From assembly GCA_005773095.1 (NCBI GenBank), contig SXHT01000036.1, positions 1 to 19,560 of the forward strand: DNA of 19,560 nucleotides, written 5' to 3'. The notes beneath the pieces were generated by a model. It searched no databases. It saw only the letters and a list, made by a program, of their open reading frames with translations, and had not been told where the DNA came from. This document shows, piece after piece, positions 1-7,404 of the stretch. Made by a program: the position numbers and the translations under genes. Numbering within the stretch: position 1 is the stretch's first letter; each line of letters opens with the position of its first letter. This stretch comes from Planctomycetaceae bacterium. GTDB lineage: Bacteria; Planctomycetota; Planctomycetia; Pirellulales; PALSA-1355.

Positions 1-1458
1 GCGATCGCCGTTGTCGCGTTGCTTGTTTGGCGACTCGTGTTTGCTTCCTCGAAAGCCCATTGGCGAACGCTCGCAGTGATTGGTGTGGCAATTGCCTTGT
101 TTTTCGTGTTCTTCCGGCTGGAGGAACCCACAGGCAATATGGTTCCGCGGATACGACCGCGATTCGCCAAACGGCCCGATCAATTGCTCGAAAAGCTGCC
201 ATCCAAGCCCTCTTCGGCCGGCGTCGACCTTACGACCACCACGCCGAACGACTTTCCACGATTTCTCGGGCCGTCGGCCGACGGAAGAGTCGCGACGGGC
301 AGTTCGCTGGAAACCGATTGGGCCAAACATCCTCCAAAGCTGCTATGGCGACGACCGATCGGCGCCGGCTGGTCCGCCTTTGCCGTGGTGGGGGACCACG
401 CGGTCACGATGGAACAGCGGGATACAGACGAACTGGTCACCTGCTACAACATCAAGACAGGCGAACCGGCCTGGTCGCATGCGATCGCCGCCCGCCATGA
501 AACAGGCCTCGGCGGCATTGGTCCGCGCGGTACTCCCAGCATTCACAACGGCTGCGTTTACGCGTTGGGCGCGACGGGTATTCTGCGATGTCTCGACGGC
601 GCGACTGGTAATCCCATTTGGTCTCGCGATTTGCTGAAAGATCGCGGAATTGACCCGGAAGTGGAGGGGGCAAACATCGCTTGGGGACGGGCCGCTTCGC
701 CGCTGGTAGTGGACGAAAAGATTGTCGTCCCGGCAGGCGGACCAACTCCCGGCGAATGCGTTTCACTCATCGCCTTTCATCCAGTGACGGGGGACGTGCT
801 CTGGCAGGGTGGCAAATCGCAAGTTGGCTATTGTTCGCCACAAGTCGCCACGCTGGGCGGTGTGCGGCAGATTGTAATCGTGAATGAGTCGAGCGTTGCC
901 GGACATGAGATTGCCACGGGCCGGCAGTTATGGGAGTTTCCCTGGCTGGGCATCAGCAACGCAGCTGCGAATAACAGTCAGGCCCATATCGTGGCCGACG
1001 ACATGGTTTTTATTAGCAAGGGCTACAGCACGGGCGCCGCCCTATTTCGCATTCGCAACCAATACGGCACGTGGAACGTCGACGAAGAGCCCGTCTGGAT
1101 GAACAGCCGCGTGCTGAAGACCAAGTTCACAAACGTCGTGATCAACGATCGAGGCAACGCGTTTGGCCTGTCGGAGGGTGTGCTCGAATGTGTCGACGCA
1201 AAGACGGGCAAGCGACGCTGGCGCGGCGGACGGTACGGACATGGACAACTATTGCTCGTGGGCGATGTGCTGCTGGTGCTTGGCGAAGCGGGCGAGTTGG
1301 CCATAGGCAAGGCCAGCGCGGAATCGTGGGAAGAGCTGGGCCAGATTCAAGCGCTCGAAGGCAAGACTTGGAACAACCTGGCGCTAACGGGCAAGTTGCT
1401 GCTTGTCCGCAATGCCGAGGAAGCGGCGAGCTACGAGTTGGCCACCGACGAAAAGTAG
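1..1458 (+). CDS. Membrane-anchored PQQ-like beta-propeller repeat protein (5' end outside window)
   Basis: The frame is open from base 1, so the gene probably begins upstream; an internal TTG at 19 is only a fallback start. The visible N-terminus has two hydrophobic stretches (around residues 1-15 and 24-42), followed by a Pro/Arg-rich linker (PRIRPRF) that I associate with planctomycete anchored beta-propeller proteins. The rest shows repeated outer-strand motifs of the PQQ/BamB type, such as CYNIKTGEPAW, CLDGATGNPIW, AFHPVTGDVLW, HEIATGRQLW and CVDAKTGKRRW. This supports an extracytoplasmic propeller of about seven or eight blades tethered to the membrane. No catalytic dehydrogenase features are visible, so it is more likely a scaffold or binding protein than a quinoprotein enzyme. 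The partner is unknown. The fold is well supported, the function is not. Confidence 0.85.
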   Translation, partial: AIAVVALLVWRLVFASSKAHWRTLAVIGVAIALFFVFFRLEEPTGNMVPRIRPRFAKRPDQLLEKLPSKPSSAGVDLTTTTPNDFPRFLGPSADGRVATGSSLETDWAKHPPKLLWRRPIGAGWSAFAVVGDHAVTMEQRDTDELVTCYNIKTGEPAWSHAIAARHETGLGGIGPRGTPSIHNGCVYALGATGILRCLDGATGNPIWSRDLLKDRGIDPEVEGANIAWGRAASPLVVDEKIVVPAGGPTPGECVSLIAFHPVTGDVLWQGGKSQVGYCSPQVATLGGVRQIVIVNESSVAGHEIATGRQLWEFPWLGISNAAANNSQAHIVADDMVFISKGYSTGAALFRIRNQYGTWNVDEEPVWMNSRVLKTKFTNVVINDRGNAFGLSEGVLECVDAKTGKRRWRGGRYGHGQLLLVGDVLLVLGEAGELAIGKASAESWEELGQIQALEGKTWNNLALTGKLLLVRNAEEAASYELATDEK

Positions 1459-1475
1459 GCACTGCCTTTCCGCGA

Positions 1476-1507
1476 TAAAAAGAGTCCATTCCGACGCTTC
1501 GGGATGG
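1476..1507 (-). terminator. Probable rho-independent terminator of the FabD-like gene
   Basis: Bases 1486-1507 form a 9-bp stem (CCATTCCGA / TCGGGATGG, one G-U pair) with a CGCT loop. Read on the minus strand the hairpin is followed by ACTCTTTTTATC, which provides a U-run. It lies 17 bases past the stop codon of the minus-strand acyltransferase gene. On the plus strand no T-run follows, so it should act mainly in the minus direction, though it sits between two convergent genes. Confidence 0.6.
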
Positions 1508-1524
1508 GCTTGCAGTTTGCGGTT

Positions 1525-2670
1525 TCACTTGGGCGCTGTTTCGAGCAGCCAGTCTTCCAGAATGATGTGCTCGAGCATGGTCGCCCGCAGCAGGGCGGAT
1601 CGCGATGGCAAAATCGCTTGCAGCCAGGGCCGACGGACCATCGTTGAGATGGCACGCAAGGTGAGACTGTTGAAGGAGTTGCCGGCCAATTGCACTTCCA
1701 CGTTGTCGTGCAGTCGCCGGAACGTCGCCGGAATCACATTCGGCGCTGGGCCGACGTGCACCACGGTTTCGGCCCCGCAAGCGAGCGTTTCATAAACCGC
1801 ATCCCAAAGTCGCTGCGGATGATCAACCCAACGCATCAGCAGCTCGCGCGAGTTAAGGTCGCTGTAGTTGGCCTTGCCCGTCACCAGCGAGAACACCGGC
1901 GGAATGGGTCGGGTCATTCCGCCGGGCAGCGTGTGCAGCAAGCGAGCGACCCGATTGGGGATGGCCCGCTCCCAAACGATGGGCGTGTGGACCGGCGGCC
2001 AGTGCCCGTCGTTCTTGCGCAGATAAACGCGATCGGGAAACAGATCGTGCATCCTCGCGGAGAACCGATCGATCGTCGTACCTTGACCGAGCAGCAGCAT
2101 GGTGTTGGGGGCAAGATGCGCGCTGACGCCGATCACGCCCGCTCCTTCGGCGTTGATTTCCAAGCACAACCGAGTAACCTTGTCAAAATCCAGTACCGGC
2201 CCGCGCGAGAATAGGACCCCCATCGCGACGCCATCGGCAAGTGCCACGCAGTCGGCGGCCATCGCCAGCGGTATGCGAAGGGCATGTTTCATCTGGAACA
2301 CTCCGGCGGCGATGATGGCGGTCAATTCGCCAAGACTGTAGCCAAACGCCATCCGAGTCGATCGGAATTTGATTCCATGGAACTGTTCGGCCAGCTCGAG
2401 TTGAGCCAGCGACATTGCCACAATCAAGGCAATGGCTTCGTCGTACGTGGACAAGGTCGTCTCTTCGCCGCGGCGAATCCGGCCGGCGAGATCGACGGTC
2501 CGACCGGATTCAGCGGCACAGACCGCGCTTGCTTCTTGCAACCAGCGCTCGACCGTGGGGCCGTAGGTCGGATGAGCCAGCAACTGGGCACTACGGCCCA
2601 AGTTGGTGACGTTGTAGCCGCGATAGGCGAGAACGGTTGTGTTGAGCCGAGTTTGCCAGCCGTTCGGCAT
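1525..2670 (-). CDS. FabD-like acyltransferase (malonyl-CoA:ACP transacylase family)
   Basis: The 381-residue product has the core of the FabD/acyltransferase-domain family, which moves malonyl or other acyl groups from CoA to an acyl carrier protein. The nucleophile elbow is GYSLGE at 110-115 (Ser112). The expected His is in PVHTP (His228), and the C-terminal family signature GPAPNVIPATF is at 307-317. An RGYNVTNLGRSAQ stretch near the N-terminus stands where FabD has FPGQGSQ, so the opening loop has diverged. The protein is longer than typical FabD (about 310 residues), with roughly 50 extra residues at the C-terminus. The ATG start is supported by a GGGAG Shine-Dalgarno (2679-2683) 8 bases upstream. 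It is divergent from an SDR gene of the FabG fold, which hints at a role in acyl-chain or polyketide chemistry. Because of the divergence I do not call it the housekeeping fabD. Confidence 0.8.
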   Translation of the reverse strand: MPNGWQTRLNTTVLAYRGYNVTNLGRSAQLLAHPTYGPTVERWLQEASAVCAAESGRTVDLAGRIRRGEETTLSTYDEAIALIVAMSLAQLELAEQFHGIKFRSTRMAFGYSLGELTAIIAAGVFQMKHALRIPLAMAADCVALADGVAMGVLFSRGPVLDFDKVTRLCLEINAEGAGVIGVSAHLAPNTMLLLGQGTTIDRFSARMHDLFPDRVYLRKNDGHWPPVHTPIVWERAIPNRVARLLHTLPGGMTRPIPPVFSLVTGKANYSDLNSRELLMRWVDHPQRLWDAVYETLACGAETVVHVGPAPNVIPATFRRLHDNVEVQLAGNSFNSLTLRAISTMVRRPWLQAILPSRSALLRATMLEHIILEDWLLETAPK

Positions 2671-3048
2671 GGGGTGATCTCCCGGATTTGCCGGTAGGGT
2701 TGGGTACGATTGAATGGTAATCGGCTCTAAAACCGAATTGGCGCATAAACTGTTATCGGCTTGTTCTCGCGGTGCGTGCGAGTTACAAACGACTAGGATC
2801 TCAATTCAAAGATCGTCCAAGGCACTGCCTCCCTTTCAGGGCTTGGCGAGACAACAACGACGGGTACCAGGGGTTTCACCCTTCGCTATTGACTTTCGCC
2901 CCTCCGGGGCGATTCTTCCGCCCTGGAAGGGCGGCGGTGAATGGCCAGGGGTGCAGACCCTGGAGGCAGGCCCCTGGAGAGGTCCAACCTCCGGCATTGG
3001 GGCATTGCCCCGGTACCGAGCCCTGGAAAGGCGGCAGTTACCCATCGC
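2671..3048. repeat. Divergent intergenic region filled by hairpin-rich interspersed repeat
   Basis: This 378-base gap separates the divergent acyltransferase and SDR genes. From about 2860 to 3046 it is a chain of short GC-rich hairpins: CGCCCC/GGGGCG at 2897-2911, CCGCCCT/AGGGCGG at 2918-2934, CCAGGG/CCCTGG at 2945-2963, and GGGGC/GCCCC at 2999-3011. The motif CCCTGGAAGGGCGG recurs in shortened form (CCCTGGAAAGGCGG) just before the SDR start codon. No credible protein is encoded; the short open frames across it are low-complexity. The half nearest the acyltransferase (2671-2820) is less structured and probably holds that gene's promoter. I could not identify convincing -35/-10 boxes. Confidence 0.6.
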
Positions 3049-3819
3049 ATGAACTCGGCCTTCGAACTCTCTGGCCTGCGCGCCGTCGTGACCGGCGCTT
3101 CCAGCGGAATCGGCGCGGCGATTGCCCTCGAACTGGCAAGCGCCGGCGCACCTTGTTTTCTTCAGTGGCGACAGAACTCCGAGGGCATCGAAGCGGTCGC
3201 GGCAAAAATTCGGCAGCAACACCTCGTAGCGTGCGAAACCTATCAATGCGATTTGTCAGACAACATTCAACATACGTCGCTGGTCCGTAACGCTTGGGAG
3301 TGGGACGCCGCCGGCATCGACATTTGGGTCAACAATGCGGGCGCCGACGTGCTCACGGGCGAGGCCGCAAAATGGCCGTTCGAGCGAAAGCTCGAACAGC
3401 TTTGGCAAATCGACGTCGTTGCCACAGTGCGGCTCTCGCGGCTGATTGGCGTTCAGATGCAATCTCGCGGTCGCGGAGTCATCATCAATATCGGCTGGGA
3501 CCAGGCGGAGCATGGGATGGCCGGCGACAGCGGCGAGCTGTTTGCGGCCACCAAGGGCGCGGTGATGGCGTTCACCCGGAGCTTAGCCAGGTCGCTTGCG
3601 CCCCAGGTGCGCGTGAATTGCGTGGCGCCGGGTTGGATCAAAACCTCGTGGGGCAAACAAGCATCGCAGCACTGGCAAGAGCGGGCCAGGCGAGAGTCGC
3701 TGCTGGAACGGTGGGGCAGCCCGGAAGACGTCGCCCAGGCGGTGCGATTTCTGGCATCTCCGGCGGCGTCGTTTATCACGGGGCACCTTTTGCCGGTCAA
3801 TGGCGGGATCGTGCGGTAA
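3049..3819 (+). CDS. Short-chain dehydrogenase/reductase-fold protein lacking catalytic Ser and Tyr
   Basis: The 256-residue product has the classical SDR length and Rossmann fold. The dinucleotide-binding TGASSGIG is at 15-22, NNAG at 95-98, and the segment RVNCVAPGWIKT near 188-199 matches the family's Pro-Gly motif. The C-terminal SFITGHLLPVNGG is typical of FabG-type members. The active-site YxxxK is FAATK (Phe165, Lys169), and the usual catalytic Ser is replaced in INIGW (Gly149). Two of the three core catalytic residues are therefore missing, so ordinary oxidoreductase activity is doubtful. The ATG at 3049 is chosen because the fold begins just after it; an in-frame ATG at 2941 would add 36 residues encoded by repeat DNA. 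No clear Shine-Dalgarno is visible. A binding, scaffolding or altered catalytic role is possible. Confidence 0.85.
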   Translation: MNSAFELSGLRAVVTGASSGIGAAIALELASAGAPCFLQWRQNSEGIEAVAAKIRQQHLVACETYQCDLSDNIQHTSLVRNAWEWDAAGIDIWVNNAGADVLTGEAAKWPFERKLEQLWQIDVVATVRLSRLIGVQMQSRGRGVIINIGWDQAEHGMAGDSGELFAATKGAVMAFTRSLARSLAPQVRVNCVAPGWIKTSWGKQASQHWQERARRESLLERWGSPEDVAQAVRFLASPAASFITGHLLPVNGGIVR

Positions 3820-4154
3820 TTCCTGGAGTTCCGCCCGGGGCCGGTGGTTGCCGACGCCTGACACCCCCGACACCGCCTGACGACCAAGGTCACCGGGGGG
3901 CGCGAGTGACTTTACGATTTGAAAACCCCCGGCTCGCCCGCTCCGGTTCGCCTTGTTCGCCACGGTCGTTGCCCACCCCCACGACCGACCGTGAAGTCGT
4001 GGCCAATCATCTGACCACGAAGGACACGAAGGCACGAAGTGATCAGAGAACGACACGTTTGATGCGATCTTTCAGTTTTCGTATCCTTCGTGGTTCCAAT
4101 CCGCCGCGTCGCCGAGGTTCCAACGCTCTTGAGTCGCGAACAGCTCGGCGCCAA
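3820..4154. other. Convergent intergenic region with several inverted repeats
   Basis: This 335-base gap lies between the 3' ends of the SDR and DUF4105 genes and holds no credible coding sequence. Besides the long inverted repeat listed separately, it contains two overlapping alternative stems: CACGGTCG (3961-3968) with CGACCGTG (3986-3993), and CCACGAC (3979-3985) with GTCGTGG (3996-4002). None is followed by a clear T-run, so these are structure-rich spacer or factor-dependent terminators rather than textbook intrinsic terminators. Confidence 0.5.
4014..4094. repeat. Inverted repeat of the CACGAAGGACACGAAG type
   Basis: A 17-base arm ACCACGAAGGACACGAA (4014-4030) is complementary, with one mismatch, to TTCGTATCCTTCGTGGT (4078-4094) across a 47-base loop. 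The core word CACGAAGGACACGAAG is one I recognise as a frequent intergenic repeat in planctomycetes and some other bacteria; this comes from memory, not a search. Its place between two convergent genes would suit a transcription-end or mRNA-end-stabilising role. Confidence 0.6.
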
Positions 4155-4979
4155 CTATCGCCGAATCATACGCGAGAAGTTCGGGTCGTTACGATAGATG
4201 AAGGCCGCGTCATTGACGCGAGCCGCCTGCTTTGCTTCTTCGAATGGCTTGTCACTCGCGATCAGGCCCAGTTCGTAGGCCAGCCGATCGGAATAGCCGG
4301 GAAAGAGTACCTTCAAACTGAATGGAACTTTAACTCGCCGGGCCACCTGGTTGACGTGGCGGACCACGTTCGTCGTGCAGTTATTGGTGAGGGTGTTGTA
4401 ATTCTCCGGAAAAAGCGCCAGCTTGTTCGCCCTTTCCAGCATGTCGACAAACATCGCGCGGGCTTGCTCCGCTGTGGCATTCGCCCGATACACATAGACG
4501 TCGTTCAAATCGTAGATCGCGCGGCGACCAATGAGATCATTCTCATCCGCGATTACGTAGTGCAGCGGAAAGTAGCTCGTCAGCCCTTTGAGAAAATCGT
4601 AAGACTCTCCCACCTTGCGCCGAATTTCCACCGAGACGCCGATATAGTCGTCTCCTTCAAATCCGTAGCTAAGCTGCGTGTGGGCGATTCCCGGTAATTC
4701 TCCGAACGGCACCATGACATAATCGAGCGTGCGGATCTTGTCCAGGTCCACGACCTTGTCGTACCAGGTAACGTCGTAATCCTGCGCCGTGCGATAGTTG
4801 CAGTGTCGCACATTGTGCAGCGTGACCAGATTGCCATTGAACTCGGCCGTGGTTACTCGAGCCATGTCGGGCGACCACTCGGGCAGCCGTAGCGCCACCG
4901 GTGCATACGACTTGCAGCCCACGAGCAGCGCCGCTAGCAGGCAGTGGAAGCGCGCCGCATGGCAAGATTTAGCGATCAT
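4155..4979 (-). CDS. DUF4105 lipoprotein
   Basis: The product (274 residues from the chosen start) begins with a lipoprotein signal: a basic n-region, a hydrophobic LLAALLVG core and lipobox Cys22 (LVGC). The mature part matches DUF4105, the domain also found at the N-terminus of Lnb-type periplasmic proteins. It has the segment HTQLSYGFEGDDYIGVSVE, then FPLHYVIADENDLIGRR, and the conserved NNCTTNVVRHVN with its Cys. It is predicted to be an outer- or inner-membrane-anchored periplasmic protein of unknown activity. The invariant Asn-Cys and His residues have led to suggestions of a peptidase-like site, which the sequence alone cannot confirm. The frame stays open up to 5162, but the extra 61 residues are encoded by a palindromic repeat (copy at 4992-5120), so ATG 4979 is chosen. 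No good Shine-Dalgarno precedes it. Confidence 0.8.
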   Translation of the reverse strand: MIAKSCHAARFHCLLAALLVGCKSYAPVALRLPEWSPDMARVTTAEFNGNLVTLHNVRHCNYRTAQDYDVTWYDKVVDLDKIRTLDYVMVPFGELPGIAHTQLSYGFEGDDYIGVSVEIRRKVGESYDFLKGLTSYFPLHYVIADENDLIGRRAIYDLNDVYVYRANATAEQARAMFVDMLERANKLALFPENYNTLTNNCTTNVVRHVNQVARRVKVPFSLKVLFPGYSDRLAYELGLIASDKPFEEAKQAARVNDAAFIYRNDPNFSRMIRR

Positions 4980-4991
4980 GTGGGGCAAGTA

Positions 4992-5120
4992 TCCGCGGGC
5001 CGGGGACTGGCTCATTCTCCCAGCGAATTCGCGCAAGGTGCGGCGTCCTGTTGGGTGGTTGTCCAACGTGGTTCCCGGGAAAACGCGACTGTCCCCCTGT
5101 CGTTGCCCGTGAACGGTTAC
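4992..5120 (+). repeat. Palindromic interspersed element, copy 1 (most complete 3' end)
   Basis: The element reads GCGGGCCGGGGACTGGCTCA near its left end and ends in GCCCGTGAACGGTTAC. That end is the reverse complement of GTAACCGTTCACGGGC, the left end seen in copies 2 and 3. Inside are the complementary TTCCC-type arms (CTCCCAGCGAATTC on the left, TTCCCGGGAAAAC on the right) and a central hairpin GTTGG-GTGGTTGT-CCAAC. A direct repeat GGGCAAGTA flanks it (4983-4991 and 5121-5129). Because GGGCAAG also recurs at 5151-5163, that flank is weak evidence for a target duplication. The element sits just upstream of the DUF4105 start and generates a spurious upstream extension of that gene. Confidence 0.75.
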
Positions 5121-5171
5121 GGGCAAGTAAATACCTGCAGACCACCAAGCGGGCAAGGGCAAGTGCGGCAG

Positions 5172-6338
5172 CTACCTCTTAAACGCCAGCGAGAGCAGCT
5201 GCAGCAGCAAAAACACACCAAACACGCCTGCTAGCAGCCAGGGCCAAAGCCAGATGCCCGGGATCTGCGCTTTCTCGAAGATGGCGGCGAATAACAGCAC
5301 TCCCAAGCCCAACATCAGCAGCAAGCAGCCGCCAACGGCCATCTTGCCTTTGAAGGTGTTTTCTTCGCTGTGATCTTCAAAGTGGAGATCGATCGTTCGG
5401 CGGCGAGCAAGACTTCGGCCGATGGTTTCCGTCAGTTCGACGGCCCGCGCAGCATCGAGCAGCTCAGGCGCCGTTGAGTCCCCCCCCCTTGCTTGGGTGA
5501 ATTTAGAAAGTGCCGTGGCCGCGGCATTCCAATCGCTGAACTTCTCTGCGGAGGGCCTGCCGCTCGTTGACAACGACCAGCCGTGTCCGTCGCCCGGCAT
5601 GACCAGCGTGGCCTTGCCCGTGGAGCCGGTCATCACAAGTTTGCCGGAACCCGAGGAACTGTCTTCCACCGGACTCACCGCCCAACGTGCAAACAGACCG
5701 CGCGGACCCGTGATCTGCACGCTGAGATTTCCGTAGGCCGACTCTTCCCCCGAAGTGCCCATCGCACCGATTTGGTTCAGCTCACCGCACAAAAAGCGAA
5801 GCAAATCAACGTCGCGGGCGAATTGGGTCCTGACAATCTCTCGGCTGCGATCGGCGAGCTGCCGTTCGATCGCCACGAACTCGATCTTGCCAACCGGCGA
5901 ACGGTCGCCGGCCTCGACGATTTCCGCCAACCGGCCGATTGCCGGATGAAATCGGTCCACGAGCGCCGGCACGACAATCGCCTGCGTGTCGCGCCGGATC
6001 ATGTCGATCTCGTAATACAGCAGCATCGAATCGACCACGGGATGCGCGAGCAGCACGGGCATGCCTGATTGCGCGAACTTGCGCAACTGGTCGGATCGAC
6101 GTTCTTCGTCCGTGGCTCTGGCGACGAGGATGCCATCGACCAACTGAGAATCGAGCAAGTCTTCCCAGCATGCGAGTCGTTGAGCGGAGGGGACCGCCCT
6201 GAGCAGCAATTCAGCCGCCTGCGGGTCGCGGGTTTGATCGAGTTCGCAGTGACAGGCGATCGTCAAGTCGGCGCGCTCGATCGCGGCCATTGTCAAAGCC
6301 AGCGTGGTTGCGTCGGCGCCTAGAATTGCAAGCTTCAT
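5172..6338 (-). CDS. Membrane-tethered Gfo/Idh/MocA-like protein with degenerate active site
   Basis: The 388-residue product follows the Gfo/Idh/MocA layout: an N-terminal Rossmann-like segment starting MKLAILGADATT, then a substrate-domain-like part with RDVDLLRFLCGE near 175-186, and a family-like end (ELLDAARAVELTETIGRSL, 292-310). It differs from active members in that GxGxxG is weak and the EKP motif is replaced by AHP (98-100). The His normally before the Asp of the HDxDLL-type motif is Arg175. Two C-terminal membrane segments (about 333-354 and 361-385) anchor it, with the large domain likely cytoplasmic since no signal peptide is seen. The ATG overlaps the stop of the upstream hydrolase gene (ATGA), so the two are translationally coupled. 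I infer a non-catalytic or strongly modified role. Confidence 0.75.
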   Translation of the reverse strand: MKLAILGADATTLALTMAAIERADLTIACHCELDQTRDPQAAELLLRAVPSAQRLACWEDLLDSQLVDGILVARATDEERRSDQLRKFAQSGMPVLLAHPVVDSMLLYYEIDMIRRDTQAIVVPALVDRFHPAIGRLAEIVEAGDRSPVGKIEFVAIERQLADRSREIVRTQFARDVDLLRFLCGELNQIGAMGTSGEESAYGNLSVQITGPRGLFARWAVSPVEDSSSGSGKLVMTGSTGKATLVMPGDGHGWSLSTSGRPSAEKFSDWNAAATALSKFTQARGGDSTAPELLDAARAVELTETIGRSLARRRTIDLHFEDHSEENTFKGKMAVGGCLLLMLGLGVLLFAAIFEKAQIPGIWLWPWLLAGVFGVFLLLQLLSLAFKR

Positions 6339-7342
6339 TCCGCCCTGTCAACTTCGGGTGCGAAGAACTTCGTTGCCTTATCCAGTCCCTCGAAAATGAA
6401 CCGCGCAGCCGTGTAGTGCCCTGCGTCCCACCAGACGATCGGTGGTTTGCCAAACGCCTGCCAGAGTGCTTCGGTGCAGACCGGCGGAATGACCTCATCG
6501 TGACTGGCGTTGAGCATAAGAATCTTGCGGTTTTTCACGTTGTCGCCGTAGGCGGCCGGATCGACCGTGCGCATCAGCTCCATCAACGAATCTTTCGTGC
6601 CGCCATCCGCTTCCCAACGCTCGCGAAGCTCAGAAAGTTCCTGGGCTTCCCACGCGACCTTGCCCACGTCCCCCCCAGCCAACAATAAACAGGCTCGCTG
6701 CAGTCTTGGCTCGGCGGTGAAAGCCAGCGCGCTGGTAATGCCCCCCAGGCTGATGCCCATGATGCCCAGCTGCTCGCGATCAACCTCCGGACGGCTGGCC
6801 AGCCAGGCGGCGGCATAACGCACGTCTTTGACGGCTTGCGTCATTCCGCGGACCGTCTCGTGCGCATCGGGCGAGACCATGCGCGTCGGAACGCCAGGTT
6901 CGCGCCGCGGACCGTAGTACGGCATTTTCACAAACAGCGCCGAGCAGCCGCGTGTGGCCAATCCGCGGCAGAACAATCTCGCCAGAGGAAAGTCGCCGCC
7001 CAGAATGTGCAACACGATGACACCCGGCCGTCTGCCTTCGCCGGCCGGGCAGAAGTACTCACAGTGGACCGTGTTGTTGGCTTGGTGTGGCGTGACCACG
7101 GGCGACGGAAACGTGACCTCGGAAATCGCGAACGCCGTGGCGGCCGAGGCAAGCGGCTTTAGCTCGAATGCGACGTCGGGGCGCGCCTCCAGACGAAACG
7201 GCGCCGGGACACGGTTTTCGTCGACCAGATCAAAGGTGAATCGTCCAGCCTGCCGGGCCGGTTCCTCCGCGACCACCGTCACCGCAATCGCAAGCGTCAG
7301 CGCGAGGAAAGTGCTCTTGGAAAATCGAAATTGCCGTAACAA
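6335..7342 (-). CDS. Exported alpha/beta hydrolase (dienelactone hydrolase / acetyl esterase-like)
   Basis: The 335-residue product starts with a signal peptide (basic MLRQFRFSKS, hydrophobic core to about residue 24, cleavage near AVTVVAEE). It continues as an alpha/beta hydrolase. The nucleophile elbow is GISLGG (Ser198), the acid residue is probably Asp282 in NASHDEVIPP, and His309 in DAGHYTA completes the triad. A HILGGDFP stretch near 112-119 fits the oxyanion region. It probably cleaves esters in the periplasm; the substrate is not visible. The start is TTG: an in-frame stop lies three codons upstream and no ATG precedes the signal sequence. It is the first gene of a two-gene unit with the membrane-tethered Gfo-like protein, so the two may act on related sugar or lipid substrates (inference). 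Confidence 0.85.
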   Translation of the reverse strand: MLRQFRFSKSTFLALTLAIAVTVVAEEPARQAGRFTFDLVDENRVPAPFRLEARPDVAFELKPLASAATAFAISEVTFPSPVVTPHQANNTVHCEYFCPAGEGRRPGVIVLHILGGDFPLARLFCRGLATRGCSALFVKMPYYGPRREPGVPTRMVSPDAHETVRGMTQAVKDVRYAAAWLASRPEVDREQLGIMGISLGGITSALAFTAEPRLQRACLLLAGGDVGKVAWEAQELSELRERWEADGGTKDSLMELMRTVDPAAYGDNVKNRKILMLNASHDEVIPPVCTEALWQAFGKPPIVWWDAGHYTAARFIFEGLDKATKFFAPEVDRAE

Positions 7343-7404
7343 AGCGGGTCACTCCGCGCTTAGGAACAGGGGAGAACTTTGAGGTCTAAAGAACGGTGCC
7401 TGCC

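Noticed and set aside
4014..4094. CRISPR-like repetition
   Set aside because: The repeated word occurs as one inverted pair, not as regularly spaced direct repeats, and no cas gene is near.
3294..4697. 467-codon plus-strand open frame
   Set aside because: It overlaps the SDR gene in another frame, crosses the repeat-bearing intergenic region and then runs antisense to the DUF4105 gene; the composition is Arg/Gly/Ala-rich shadow coding with no family motif.
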